Of a stretch of 64,000 nt of DNA, positions 1-12,239 are shown piece by piece. The translations under genes and the position numbers were made by a program. Each line of letters opens with the position of its first letter. The stretch's first letter is position 1. The stretch comes from Hedera helix (taxonomy: Eukaryota > Streptophyta > Magnoliopsida > Apiales > Araliaceae), in NCBI GenBank assembly GCA_947179155.2, contig OX359278.1, forward strand, positions 27,278,297-27,342,296. Reading direction: 5' to 3'. The notes under the pieces are model-generated. The model ran no database searches. It was not told where the DNA came from and worked only from the letters and a program-made list of their open reading frames with translations.

Positions 1-1682
1 AACACACTCCATCCAGTCTGTCATCATCACCGACCCGTGAACCAGATCCCCAAGGAAGAAAGTGGCCCGAGTCTGAGGCCCAATGGTACGAGGTCTCCAC
101 CAGGCACTAAAACTCTCACTCGTCTGCGGGCCGTCGGACAGCATATATCCATCCTCCCCGGCTGTCACTGCTTCTGGGAGATGGGAATCCATGAACCAGA
201 ATCTCCGGGAAGGGGGAGCGAAAGGGATCCGGACCTCCCCGGAAACGCATCTGATGGCTCGCTCCCCCAAATACAGCTCCCAGCCACCATAAGTCAGGAA
301 GGGAATACGGCGAGTGGACAAGGCCAACTCCTGGTCCGCAGCATAACCACCGGCGAGGCCAGCCGCCAGATGATCCGCAGTGTAAGGAACCCATGTCACG
401 TCCGCCGAAGAAACCATCTCTAACTGCAGCCGGCAGTGGGAGAAGCTATCTGACACCGGGGTCTCCGCCAAAGTGCTGTGATGCCATCGACGACCCCGGG
501 GATAAGTCTCTGGACCGAGGGTGGTAATCGGCCGCAAGCAGGGTAGCCGCTCATAGGCCTAGAACTGATAAACAAAGAAAATGGGACGTAAGTACCAAGG
601 ACGGCAAATGAATAAAACAAATAAAGCGGCTAGAGGAATGGGACTTACCAGCATAAAAGGATAAAACCCCAGCCAGGCATCTGTCTGCCCCTCTGAGCGA
701 AGGCGAAGGCCATGGAGGAAATAGGCGAAGGTGAAGGAACCCCAGTCATAGTCCCCGATCCGATCCACATCTCGAGTAGCGCCGACGATATTGAAATGAA
801 TGGTCGAGGAGTTGTTCCCCAGAAAATAGCCCCTCATGATAGTCAGGAATAGACGCCGGAGCAGGAAGTCACGAGCGGAGCGGTCCTCGGGAAATGGCTC
901 GGAAAGAGCCCCTCCAATGGCATCTACAACCAAAGCTCCGGATCGGATGCTGCGGGCCTTAAAGACCTTATCCTGAGGAGTGAACCCCAACAAGGATCGA
1001 ACGGTTACGGAAGTGATGTCCGGCTCCAGAGGAACACGGGGTCCGGAGAACTCCACCCCGGTAATATAACGCCAGTCCAGAGGAGTCAACAACAGCTCGC
1101 AGTCCAGTAGATGAAGCGACTGGGTCTGGTGGAACCAGCGCTCAGACAGGGCCCTCATATAGCCCCACGGACATCGACGAGGGGCAATAGTAAAGAAATG
1201 TCTGAACCCCCAGGAGTCTACCATTCCCCTATAGTCGGGATGCAACGCGTGGTAGAGGGTGTAAATGCTGAACCAGTTACCCCGAGGCTGGGTAAACTCA
1301 GGAACCTGTGACAGCCACCGAAACAGTCAGTCCCGATAATCTCACAAGGTTGAATGAATTTAAATAACGAATATACCTCGTTAGCCGCAAGGTAGGCTGA
1401 GGGGTGACGACCGAGGTCAGGACCGAGCAGATCCGGTATCCTAGCACGGGCCCCGGGTAAGGTCCGGCGCATGGGAGAAGGAGCCGCTGTGCCCGAGGGA
1501 CCCGCCTCTGCCTCCGCTGGGGCGTCCTCATCCACATCAGGCTGAACGGGGCGAATAACAGACTCAGCCAGTCTACGGGAATGGCGAGTCAGGACTGGAG
1601 CTGGAGCTGAAGAGGTCGCTCTACGACGACGGACACCCGACGCTCGGGGCACTGAGGAACCACTGGGAGCATCTGGATCCAT
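1..1682 (-). CDS. Antisense PMD-like (plant mobile domain) ORF of the Tat element, three exons, C-terminus beyond window
   Basis: I read three exons on the minus strand: 1682-1377, 1305-649 and 558-1, all joined in phase 0. Start ATG 1682 opens MDPDAPSGSS, followed by an Arg/Ala/Pro-rich disordered stretch. After the first splice comes VPEFTQPRGNWFSIYTLY, then the WF..TQSLHLLDCELLLTPLD block typical of the plant mobile domain (PMD, MAIN-like family), and later AYERLPCLRP and WVPYTADHLA. Intron 1 (1376-1306, 71 nt) starts GTATAT and ends TCACAG. Intron 2 starts GTAAGT at 648 and ends at CAG (565) or TAG (559). Choosing the TAG acceptor removes the only in-frame stop (559-561), and the frame is then open to base 1. 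PMD proteins are linked to silencing and to transposases; the role inside Tat elements is unknown. An earlier ATG at 1733 is possible. Confidence 0.7.
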
Positions 1683-2432
1683 AACTGGAACGGTATCACA
1701 AAAAAGGTACACCCTTAGCTCAGTATCTTTCAAAAGTCTTATTGCATATTGCTAGAAATAATAGGGTGGCATAGCATGGTGTGAAAATAGAAAATGCATA
1801 AATAAGGTCCCTAGCGGTGCACTAAATTTCCCGAAATTTCGGCAGAGTTTCGTTTGTAAAATGGACATCCCATGCACAATCAGGCATGTTTAATCTGGTC
1901 AGGCAACCAACAAACCCAGAATGCAAGTGAAAATAATGCCTCAAATGCATAAAATGAATAAAACAAATTTTCAAAATAATGAGGCATCTCTACGAAACCC
2001 GGTAGTTATCTATGCTACGGGCAACACAAATATCACATATAAGCATGCATTGATAAAATTAAAATATTCAAACAAGCAAATGAATAGTCAAATGAAAGCG
2101 AAAATCAAAGAAAAAGGAGTTAAAACGTTACCCAAAGTGCGTAGACTGATTTAATCGGAGCAGAATTTCCCAAAAGTTGCCCAAAAGACGAAAAGGCTGG
2201 GTGGGGACGAGGAAAACCGAGAACGAGAGAAAAGAAAAGTGAGAAAGTGACTAGATCGTGAGGGGTCGCGATCTGAAATAGGACCGATCCTAGCCGCAGC
2301 TGCATCTGCGGCTGGCCGCAGATGCACCTGCGGCTGGTCTCGGTGACCCTTTTGCCTCCCTTTTGTTCCCCCGAGTCAACATGTAGCGTGTCACGTGATA
2401 AAATACAGGATTTTAAAACCACATGACCGATA
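1683..2432. other. Non-coding spacer upstream of the antisense ORF
   Basis: No convincing coding region. This AT-rich then GC-richer interval separates the antisense ORF from the minisatellite and would contain that ORF's promoter on the minus strand. On the minus strand, 1740-1683 holds a pyrimidine run ending CCAG two bases before the ATG, so an upstream leader intron is possible but not proven. A near-palindromic GC-rich motif lies at 2291-2338. Confidence 0.5.
2291..2338. repeat. Near-palindromic CCGCAGATGCACCTGCGG motif, two copies
   Basis: Two adjacent copies of an 18-nt near-palindrome (CCGCAGATGCACCTGCGG and a variant with GCTGCATC), each holding E-box-type CANNTG cores. The same motif recurs twice in the LTR at 3901-3949, and a decayed copy is in the related LTR near 48150. 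It could be a protein-binding site or a hairpin in RNA; this is inference. Confidence 0.55.
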
Positions 2433-3200
2433 AAAGACGACCCGTCAGATACGAGACCTGACCAATTGAAAAACGACCCGTCAGATACGAGACCTGACCA
2501 ATTGAAAAACGACCCGTCAGATACGAGACCTGACCAATTGAAAAACGACCCGTCAGATACGAGACCTGACCAATGGAAAAACGACCCGTCAGATACGAGA
2601 CCTGACCAATTGAAAAACGACCCGTCAGATACGAGGCCTGACCCATCGAAAAACGACCCGTCAGATACGAGACCTGACCAATTGAAAAACGACCCGTCAG
2701 ATACGAGACCTGACCAATTGAAAAACGACCCGTCAGATACGAGGCCTGACCCATCGAAAAAACGACCCGTCAGATACGAGGCCTGACCCATCGAAAAACG
2801 ACCCGTCAGATACGAGACCTGACCAATTGAAAAACGACCCGTCAGATACGAGACCTGACCAATTGAAAAACGACCCGTCAGATACGAGACCTGACCAATT
2901 GGAAAACGACCCGTCAGATACGAGACCTGACCGATTGAAAAACGACCCGTCAGATACGAGACCTGACCAATTGAAAAAAACGACCCGTCAGATACGATAT
3001 CTGACCAATTGAAAAAAAAAAACCGACCGTCAGATGCGATATCTGACCAATTGAAAAAAAACCGACCGTCAGACGATACCTGACCAATTCAAAAACGACC
3101 TGTCACAGACGATACCTGACCAATTCCAAAGCGACCAGTCATAAAACAATACCTGACCCCTCATAACGACCCGCCGGAAACGAGACCCGACCAATGTTCA
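2433..3200. repeat. 36-bp minisatellite, about 20 copies
   Basis: The unit (consensus contains ACGACCCGTCAGATACGAGA then CCTGACCAATTGAAAA) is repeated head to tail. About 15 copies up to 2990 are nearly identical. From 2990 to 3200 the units decay, with A-tract expansion. A sub-variant with GAGGCCTGACCCATCG appears three times, showing local block duplication. Because 36 is a multiple of 3, several frames stay open; these ORFs are by-products. Tandem arrays in the 3' untranslated region of Tat/Ogre elements are a known source of satellite DNA. Confidence 0.95.
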
Positions 3201-3360
3201 TTCGTGACCTTGAAAAATAGCCTCTACATGAACATATTGAATGTGACATCGCATCATCTGAACGCATGTGCGGCATCGTTAAATATATATTTGGCATTTC
3301 ATGCATCGGGTGCCTACTTCTTTATCATGTCCATTTCATATTTCATTCCATAGACATGAT

Positions 3361-3373
3361 AAAGAGGGGCAGC
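3361..3373 (+). promoter_or_regulatory. Polypurine tract before the 3' LTR
   Basis: AAAGAGGGGCAGC directly precedes the TGTAGACACC end of the LTR. This is the place and composition of the primer for plus-strand DNA synthesis in LTR retrotransposons, and it shows that this LTR is the 3' one of an element lying to the left. Confidence 0.75.
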
Positions 3374-5607
3374 TGTAGACACCCAAATTTTGCACTTCTC
3401 TACTAATCCTGGCAGGAGGGCAAAATTGTCATTTGACCCGACATGCGGAAAGAATGGTGGACCCCAACACAAAGCCACTCCAGCGATTTACGGTCAAAGC
3501 CGCCACAACGGACAACGAGCATCCGGTCACTTGAGGCGAGGCGAACAGTTGACCCAGAAAACCTGAGCCGACCACAAAAGATGACTGATGGCCACTCCGC
3601 TTACAATGTTCGGGGGTCTCGCTCACCGGGCACAATTATCAAATGCTACATCAAGTCGCAACCCTCCGAACTAGCCTCCCAGAACCCTATGGCACGCTTC
3701 CCAGGGAGTTCCGGACTGCAAAAATACAGCCTCCCAAAATAATACCGCAGAAATTGCCGAATTAAGACCGCGTGGCACGGAAATCGAGAAAAGTGAGCCG
3801 AACAGCCGCGGATGCAGTCGCGGCCACCGACAAAGGTGACAGGCACGAGGCTCGAGGACGGCACACGACAGCCGAGGTTCGGCGCGGACGGCTGCCGAGC
3901 CCAGCCGCAGATGCACCTGCGGCCAGCCGCAGATGCACCTGCGGCTGGTCTTGGCAGTCTATTAAGCGTCCAGATCTGCGTCCGAGAGGGAAAAAAAGAG
4001 AAAAAAAAAGAAAATAGATTTAGAGAGAGAGAGAGCGCGAGGAAGAGAGAGAGAGGCTCGGGTTTTGCTTAAATCAAGTGAAACTTCATGTTCTTTTGCT
4101 AGATAGTCGAATACTCTTGTGGTAAAGCTTGATTCGTGAAATATAAAGCTTCGTTTGGTCTATTACAAGGTGAAAAAGGGTGTTTCTTTCGATTTTTCGT
4201 GTTTATATTAATGTGATAATTTTGTGTTTTGGGGTTTGTTAGCGTAGAATGTTGTTGTATTAATGATGATCCGTGGATTAGGGGTTGTTAGTGAGGTTTC
4301 CATCGGAAAGTAACTCCTCCTAACACCCTGATGACATCCGTACGGTGATATATTGTTCGTTGTGATAATAGATGGGTTGTAGTAATTAAGTTGTGATATT
4401 TGGGTTATATAAAGTGATAGCAAATGTTTAGAGCTTGTTAGATTTGTTTTAGTGTTGGTTATGCTGTGATGGGATGGTTGTGAGCCTAGGGAGGAGATCC
4501 TAGTGGTCGAATCCCGATGATGGACGTTTTGGGTGTATGTAATCGTGGCATAGGGTCCATGGCGATGTATTTGTAATATCGGGCCTTAACGCGATATCAA
4601 TCGTGATCGGGTTAAGGCCCCGTGATAAATAAAAATATGTGATTGTGGGTGTTTGGGGTTGTCTGGATGGCTCACATGCCCGTGGATAGCCCCGACATGT
4701 TGTGGATGCTTGTTTTAATTTACGACTCAAAAAATGGTTTTCAAAATAAGGCAAAAAATGAAGATTTTGTAAAAGTGATCAAATTTAGGATATTAGATTC
4801 ACGAGGTTTAAAGGTTAAGTGTTTTGGGCAAACTTTAATCCATGATTGATGAATAGGCTTTAGTTGGTTTTAAAACGTCATAAAAAATGATTTTGCAAAT
4901 AAATAAATGTTTTCATTAAACTTTGTGCATAGGGTTAAAGAGTTCTAGAAGTTGCCCTCGTTTTGTTTATATTAACTGTTAGAAGGCAATGTATAGTCTC
5001 GATTCCTATTTGACAAAAGTTTAAAACTATTGTTTTCTAAAAGACATCTAAATAAAAAATCCTCAACGCTTTCGAAAATAAAATCAATCTTTCTTATAAA
5101 AAGCGAAGCCTCGTCATTTGGGTCAAAGAACGTCCAAAACACTTTCCAGATAACATTTTTGCCATATAAAAATAAAAGCGAACTTTTATGCAAAACGCAC
5201 CACAAACATTCATCTAGGCATGCACGCACACACACAAACCACACATTTTAGGATTTAAAAAGGATAGGAAAATATCAAGATTGCGGTAACCGTGTTTCAC
5301 GGAAGTCGGGGGGTGCCTAACACCTTCCCCTCGCTTAAGCAAGCCCCCGAACTCTATGAATCTCGGTTTGCGGACCAATTAATCGGAGTCACATATGAGC
5401 CAGCGATTACGAAAACTAAATTCGGATGAGTTGGTACATCCATTTCAAATATACCAACTGGCGACTCTGGTCAATTGGCTCATCTTAAAATCGACCTTTC
5501 AAACCTCGTCGACACTAAGCCGACCCTTTTCAAAATCACAAAAGGCTAAAATTGGAAAGGGCATTTTAATAATAAAAAACGAAGCAACGAAAATCCCGGC
5601 GTCGACA
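3374..5607 (+). mobile_element. 3' LTR of the Tat element (2234 bp)
   Basis: It begins TGTAGACACCCAAATTTTGC and ends CGGCGTCGACA. Most of its length aligns by eye with the second copy at 47684-49778: the opening, the ACCCCAACAC block, the TGGCTCACATGCCC block, the CGGAAGTCGGGGGGTGCCTA block and the closing CGTCGAC. The near-palindromic motif pair lies at 3901-3949, followed by a GAGA-rich stretch (4018-4055) that may lie near the transcription start. No protein is encoded; the ORFs inside are chance. Confidence 0.85.
3901..3949. repeat. Near-palindromic motif pair inside the Tat LTR
   Basis: Two perfect copies of CCGCAGATGCACCTGCGG separated by CCAG. They match the pair in the internal region at 2291-2338. 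In the related LTR copy only one degenerate version (GTAGCTGCACCTGCGG) is left near 48150. Confidence 0.7.
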
Positions 5608-6997
5608 ATATGGTTAAATCTCTACATTATACATATATATTATATATCTATACACTTTGACTAACATTACTTGCAACCATCAAAACTTGGCTTGATTTAA
5701 GGGAATGGACTTGGTTGATTGACTAAAATGTGACATCTATCAAGCTTGAGTCTAGGCTTCCTTTTGAGTGTAAATAAAGCAACAAGCAAGCAAAATCTAC
5801 ACTCTTTTCACCAAGTGGGCCCCAAAATTCAGGATTTGCTCTAATATTACACCAATTTGGCTTTATTTTTATATCCTATATCATTATATAAGTATCCATA
5901 TATATATATACACCAATGTATATATATTGACCACAACTTTGACTATCATTTGGCTCCACATTGGATCAATTTAATATTTCTATTGGGCTCGTCAATTAAA
6001 TTTGTTTGGGCTCAATTTAATTACTACATTGGGCTAATATTAAATACCCTATGTTACATTTAATTAAACAAGCATTGGGCTTGGTTAATTATTACATAAA
6101 TCCATGTTCAAATTAAATTATATGGACTACTAGGTTAAATTAATTTGACCTAGTTTAATACCTCAATTGGACTTATAATATAATCCAATTAGATTTACTA
6201 TAATTAATTCTACCACATTGGGTTACTTAATTAACCCATCCACTGTTAATTCTTAACCCCACATTTATTTATCTAGCAATTAACCAATGATTGGTTAATG
6301 TTATCTCTCTTGTCAACCAACTAGGGTTATTCAATTAACTAGACACTAGTTAATTCTCTACACTCAATCAATACTTGAAATGCTTCTCCCAACCATTGAC
6401 CATCATTTGACTTTTAATGGTTTGGGCTACATAACTTACTTTTTATTGGCTCTCTTATTTAATTACCCATTTCATGCAAATATCTCCATATTGGGCTTAC
6501 ATCTATAACAACTTATTAATTAAGTAAATTACTTAATTAATTAACTTCTTAATATTGTCCTTCAAGACAATATTTCACTTCCCTACTTGTTACTCATAAC
6601 CTTAATTCATAACTTATATAATTAATTCAATTAATTATATTACATGACTTTTCTTTTTAATCCATACTAAAACTAATTAATTTATTAGTTTTATTAAGTA
6701 TTTAATTTACTTCACACATCATCTTGTTTGACTAACAAACTCAACTATAGGTGTATATATATAAATATTAATATATTCACCTTCACTTCTCAATTGAATT
6801 TCTTTCTTAAATAAATTATCTACACGCATCATTAAAATATTCTCACATTTAATTTCTAACAAATAATTTATGTTAAAAAAAAAATGTTTACCCATTTTCT
6901 ACACATCTTCCTTCTCACCTTCTAGGTTTAAACCTTAACCTTTAATAAAATCAATTAAGATATTATTTAAAATCTTGAAAATATCTGGGATATTACA
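5608..6997 (-). mobile_element. LTR fragment T, Tekay-like Ty3 family, cut by the Tat insertion
   Basis: On the minus strand the LTR starts at 6997 with TGTAATATCCCAGATATTT. The interior (about 5780-6200) is the reverse complement of 23860-24250 in element V, sharing the repeated GGGCTCAA-type blocks of the U3 region. The rest of the LTR is missing because the Tat element begins at 5607. It is non-coding. Confidence 0.65.
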
Positions 6998-7160
6998 AGT
7001 CCTAACTCTACGATTTGGATCAACCTAACAGATTTGATCTCTAAGTCATTTTACAAAGATTATCTCTAAAGAACTTTACAATATTACTTATTTTTCTTTT
7101 ACACGTATCTATTAAGCTCATATCATCATTAAATTCTAATAGATTAACATAAATGCAATA
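6998..7160. repeat. Relic of a SIRE-type Copia LTR
   Basis: The stretch CTACGATTTGGATCAACCTAACAGATTTGATCTCTAAGTC matches in two pieces the sequences near 35705-35760 and 35880-35935 inside the SIRE-type solo LTR at 33334-36310. LTR fragment T therefore seems to have inserted into an older LTR of that family, of which only this short piece is recognisable. Confidence 0.45.
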
Positions 7161-7984
7161 ACATTACAATTATTATATTTCAAATTCACATATATTATTA
7201 ATAAAATTAATTAATTTGGTAAAATTTTAAGGTTTAATAAATTAAATTAGTTAGGATATTAATTTAATAATGAAGTTCACGACTAATATCAAAATAATTA
7301 AATCGCATCATATGTTAAGAGGTTTTTTTGATATCTTAATATTTTAATAAAATTGTAGCAAGAAAATTATCTTATATAAATTTGTTAAGATATATAAACT
7401 AAATAAAACTATTAAAAAGAAAACATGTAGTAATTATTGATGGATAACATATGTACCTATTTGGTTTTGTTGCAAACTCTTTTTTAGGCGATATTCTTCT
7501 CGTCTTTAAGCATTCTTGGCTTTACATTCCTCAAATATTTCTTTCTGAAGCATTACTTGGTAACATTTTTAATCAGTGAATTTTAATTGATTTATGTTTT
7601 ACGGTACCAAATGTAATCTTAATGAAAAGTGAGAGAACACAATAAATACAATATTAATTATAAATAAAATCAAAGTATACATATGACGATAAACATAATT
7701 TTCAAATAATATAATTTTAAAAAAAATTAGTTTACTAATAGTAACAAACACATTATAAATATTAGATATTGTAAACTTCAAATATATACATTTTATGTCG
7801 CCAACTTCAAATTTCATTGAATGATCGGTGTTCAGATTTATTTTTATTTTTTCAAACGATATTGTTCTTAAGATATTTATTTCTCAACCATGTCTCGATA
7901 ACGTTTTTGTTGGATGAAATTTTTTTTGTTCTTTTTTTTGTGAAATCCACTGAGATTTAATAAAATTGAATTATTGTGAGTGAA

Positions 7985-8695
7985 TTTATAAGTGGTAGGA
8001 ATATAAAAGAGAAATGATCTTCTTTTTTTCTAATCCTATTAGAGACATGATTGCTTTAAAATTTAATTGATAAAAAATTGTATAATACATATACTGATTT
8101 GAATAAAAAAGAAAAAGATCTTCTTATTTTCTATTTTTATTAGAGATAGAAATATTTTTAAATTTGGATCGTATTTAATTAATACAAATTTAAATAGTAT
8201 TTATGCTAATATGAATTAGAAAGAAATAATTGTAACTACATAATATTCATAATATATCACATCACCTTGTAATAAATATCAGACAATCACAAAATTAAAG
8301 TATATATCCTCTTATACTTCAATTGGATTAAAACTAACATAAAATTGGAGTACAGGGCATAGTACAAAGTTTTATACTGTCTTAATTAATTACATAAAAT
8401 TGTGATAAATTTTTTGGTAATAAAATTGGTAAAATTAAAAATAAAAATTCTCCTAGAAGTTACTTTTTCTATTAGAGATTGATTGAATTTTTTTTTGAAT
8501 ACTCTAGAAATTTAGGTAGTATATATTTAATTATTATAAATTTCTATAGTATTTATACTAATTTGAATAGGAAATAAAAAAAATATATATTTTTTTCTAT
8601 TCCTCTTAGTGATAGAAATATTTTTAATTTTGGATAACATTTAATTGATAAAAAAATGGATAATACTTATGCTAATGAATTAAGAAAGTTGAATA
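7985..8695. repeat. Diverged tandem repeat, units of about 115-145 bp
   Basis: Four units can be aligned by eye, near 7985, 8100, 8430 and 8575. Each carries a T-rich block with CTATT(A)GAGATAG, then AATTTGGAT, ATTTAATTGATAAAAA, and finally TAGTATTTATGCTAATATGAAT or a close variant. Divergence is high, so the array is old. Its origin is unknown. Confidence 0.5.
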
Positions 8696-9290
8696 AAAAA
8701 TTAGTGAAACCAAACTAAGTTTAACTTTTAATTATACAGTTGATTTAATATCAAGGTTTGAATGGATTGATCTTATGATTTTTTTTCTAGCCATTTTTTG
8801 AGAATTACAATATATTCTCATAATTAAGTATATCATTACTATTAAAATATTAATAATTAATCAAATTAATCAAGTCTCATATAGATCAATCAAGTCTCAC
8901 ATAAAATAAAAAATACACTTCACTTTTTTAAAAAATAAAGTCACACAAATAAAAATTAAATCTAAAATCTTAAGGTCACATAGAGCCTAGATTAATATTG
9001 CGTTTAAATATTGTCTATATCAATGTTTAATAATCTAAACGGTTAATTGAACCAATTAGATCGAATTGGTATCATTTTCAGTACGATTTGATTTTTACTA
9101 ATAAAAAATTAAATTAAATCATTTAATTCCTGGTTAAAGCTAGTGATTCAATCGATAAAATTAGCTAATAAACAAGTTTTTTTGTTAATATTCAATTTGT
9201 TTGCAACCAATATTTTTTTATTTATTAATGTTAGCTATTTTTAATCTTATTGGTTTATAACTTCATTATATTTTAGTTTATGAAAAAATA

Positions 9291-9790
9291 TATTCCCTCT
9301 ATTTCATAAAAAAAATTAAACTTATTTTGACTTTTTATAAGTCAAATTGTGAAATATTAAAACTTAAATTGATGTGAATTTAATTAAGTTTAGAAAACAA
9401 TAAATTTTGTAGTTGTTTCTACTTTTTAAATAGTTTATAATATTCACAACTATATGAATTAAAATAAAATAAATTTATGTTAATTTTTAATTTTAAAATT
9501 GACTAATAAAAATTAAATAAACTTATTAATTACTTTATTCATTCCGAATTATAAAATCATTATTGACTTTTTAAAAGTTAATTTGTGATACTTTCAAATT
9601 TAAAATTGACATGATTCACTTTAATTTTTAAAATAATTAATTTTATAATTAGTAGTACTTTTTAGATAGTTTATAATATTTATAATTGTATTCACATAAA
9701 CTAAATAAATTCATGTCAATTTTGACTTTGAAAATATTTAAAATTAATTTTTTTTAAATTAATATTGATCTTATAATTTAGAATGAAATA
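9291..9790. mobile_element. Two adjacent mariner/Stowaway-like MITEs
   Basis: The first starts ATTCCCTCTATTTCATAA at about 9291. The second (about 9536-9790) has inverted ends: TTCATTCCGAATTATAAAAT at the left and ATCTTATAATTTAGAATGAA at the right, which pair with few mismatches. Both share the interior TAGTTTATAATATT block and the GACTTTTTA(T)AAGT block. The ends resemble the CTCCCTCCGTTTCATAA type of plant mariner-derived MITEs. The 3' end of the first copy is replaced by the second. No coding capacity. Confidence 0.6.
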
Positions 9791-12239
9791 CGTATTATAA
9801 TATAATTGGCCAATGACGTATGACCATAAGTAAATTAGTCATTCTTTCATCCAATAATTTTTATAGTTTAATGACAACGAAAACAGGGTCTATTTATACG
9901 TATGTTTAATTGGTGGAATTTATGGATAAAATAGAAACATTTATAGTTGATTAAGAAATTATTGGAAATTATTAAAATAAATATGAATATGTTAATTAAT
10001 TATACTCAACACAAAATATTGACAAAAAATATTAACATCATTTTTTTGGGTCACCATTTTCTCATTCACAAATGTTTTAATAAAATACACTAATGTAAAT
10101 TTATTGTGTTTTAAATTAGATATATATTTTTAAAGTGACAACCGTTAAAGAATTTTTATTTTTCCAAACATATGTCTAAACTTAGTTACAAATGTAGTAA
10201 CAATGACATAATAATATTCAATCAACCTAAAATAAGTAATTATATATTTAAGAATTTCATGACATTTTATAGTTTAAAATTAAAAACATATTTCTCTAAT
10301 TTTGAAATGAACAAAATAAAAAAGTTCTCTAATTTTAAGGAGGGAACACTAAAAAAAGAGTTCACTTTCAAGTTTATGTTTTGACTTTTTTTTCTTTACA
10401 ATATTATTGATGATGTTATATTTTATCGCCTTCACCACCATATATTTGGTATTTCGAGTGACCTCAAAATAATGGATGCACAGAAGAATTACCCCTGGAT
10501 TCGTTCTTTAACAGTAAAGTCAATGAATAACAATATGGAGGTTTTAGAAATTTGAGAGTGTATATAAAATTATGTACCAGAAGTCCTCAAATATTTATAA
10601 TTGATCGATATTTTAGGTCACATGTTTTCGCTATTTAGGGATGTGGTTTATTAGCGATAATTCTAGATATAACTACATGGATTCAGATATGAATCTAAAT
10701 GTGTCAAAGCTAATCTCCCATTGTTTGCTAAGTTGTGAACACTGTCCGATGGGCTAGACTCTGGGGTCTTGAATTAGGGCGCCACATCATCATTGAATTC
10801 GAGCATCGTGTATGTTATGGGTTTAGGCACCATATTTATAGTGGGTTTAGGTACCAAGAGCATGGATGGTTCGAGTACCACATATGTAACGACCTCGAAA
10901 TTCGAACAACTTTATTACTTCAAATTTTGTATTTATTATACATTATCTTCCTTTATGTCCAAATTTCGGTCCGTTAATAATCTTTAATCACCTTATTTGA
11001 ACCCTTAATTGATTTTATAAATCATCAATTACCAAATTTCTGTATAATTTTTTTTTCTTCTTCTCAATTCAATTATTGTATTAAAATATTTAGATATTTA
11101 AAATCCTTACATCTAGATCCTAGTCCCTGGATCGCAACCTTTACTTTTTTTTCTTTCCTTTCTTGTATCATAAAGTTCGTCATTCAAATTTTAATATCAT
11201 ACATATCCATACAAATATGATTCATTATCAGACATATAATAGTCTCTATCATAATATTCATCTTGAACAATTACAGTTCACAATTTAAATTATACCAATC
11301 ATATTCAGATCCAACTTATCTGTACATATAGCATATCAAAGTAATTTGGCAATTTATCCACATTGATTTATAATATAATAACAGTCATAACCTTCCATGA
11401 TAAACCGTCTCTACATAATCTGAAATTCTTGAAATTTATTTCTTTCCTTCAAAAACGTTTATTAAGCAAGTAATGAGCACAACGGCTTAACAAGTTCAAC
11501 AATTAACACCTTTCATGCGTCACGTAACACATATCTTAACATGCTCGGTGTGTGTCATACATCACGTGGTGTGCTTCTATTCAGGTATTATATCTCAAAT
11601 ATATTCATCTCATTTCACAAAGTACATATTGTTGTCACATTAATCACGTATCACATAACACATAATTTGAATGCATTTAAAACAAAAATTACATATCATA
11701 ACAGTCCGACATTTAACATAAAAGCACTGAAGAACTTGCCTGGATGGTAGAATTAATAAATTGTTAGCTCAAACCCTTAACTCGATCAACCTATGATCAT
11801 AAAATAATCAAATAATAATTATTTATTCTCTCATGATATTAATTTAGTAAATTAATATCATCTCTAATGTAATTAATCCTACCCGACGATTTATTTTGGG
11901 GTAATATGTCAATTATTAACTAGTATGGTTAATCATTTTACCCTCATTCCTTAATATATTTATTTAAATTAATATCAAACACCTTCAATGCGGACAACCC
12001 GGCTCACTGGGTAAATTTTAGCGTATTCGGTTGTCCAAAAATTTTATTTAATCATTTTCTAACTTGTAACCTTATTAGATTAATATTTAAATATTTAAAT
12101 ATTAATCTCCAATATTTAATATTTAATCAAAAATATTAAATTTAATACCCAAATATCATTTTTATATTTTTAGTATTTTTCTATAATTTTTTATAATTTT
12201 TAAATAATTTTTAAACATTTATTTCAATTAAAAATCATT

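Larger units (their letters stand above)
1..5607 (+). mobile_element. Ty3 retrotransposon of the Tat type, 3' half (left end outside window)
   Basis: The sequence shows, in order, an antisense PMD-like ORF, a non-coding spacer, a 36-bp minisatellite, a purine-rich tract and a 2.2-kb LTR that starts TGTAGACACCC and ends GCGTCGACA. Tat-lineage Ty3 elements (Ogre, Retand and relatives) are known for extra antisense ORFs between pol and the 3' LTR and for tandem repeats in that same interval, so I assign this element to that lineage by layout. Gag-pol would lie left of base 1 and is not seen. The right flank begins ATATG; the matching target duplication lies outside the window. A second LTR of the same family is at 47684-49778. 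Confidence 0.75.
7161..10884. other. AT-rich intergenic or decayed repeat DNA
   Basis: I recognise no gene here. The stretch is very AT-rich, with long A and T runs. It contains a diverged tandem repeat (about 7985-8695) and a pair of MITEs (9291-9790), described separately. The short open frames have no family features. The segment 10780-10884 has a local repeat of GGTTTAGG(C/T)ACCA. Confidence 0.5.

Noticed and set aside
2433..3010. Long ORFs with repeated KNDPSDTRPDQL or GQVSYLTGRFSI units; also a CRISPR-like look
   Set aside because: The unit is 36 bp, so any frame without a stop stays open over the array. There are no unique spacers between repeats, so it is a minisatellite in a plant retrotransposon, not a CRISPR array or a repeat protein gene.
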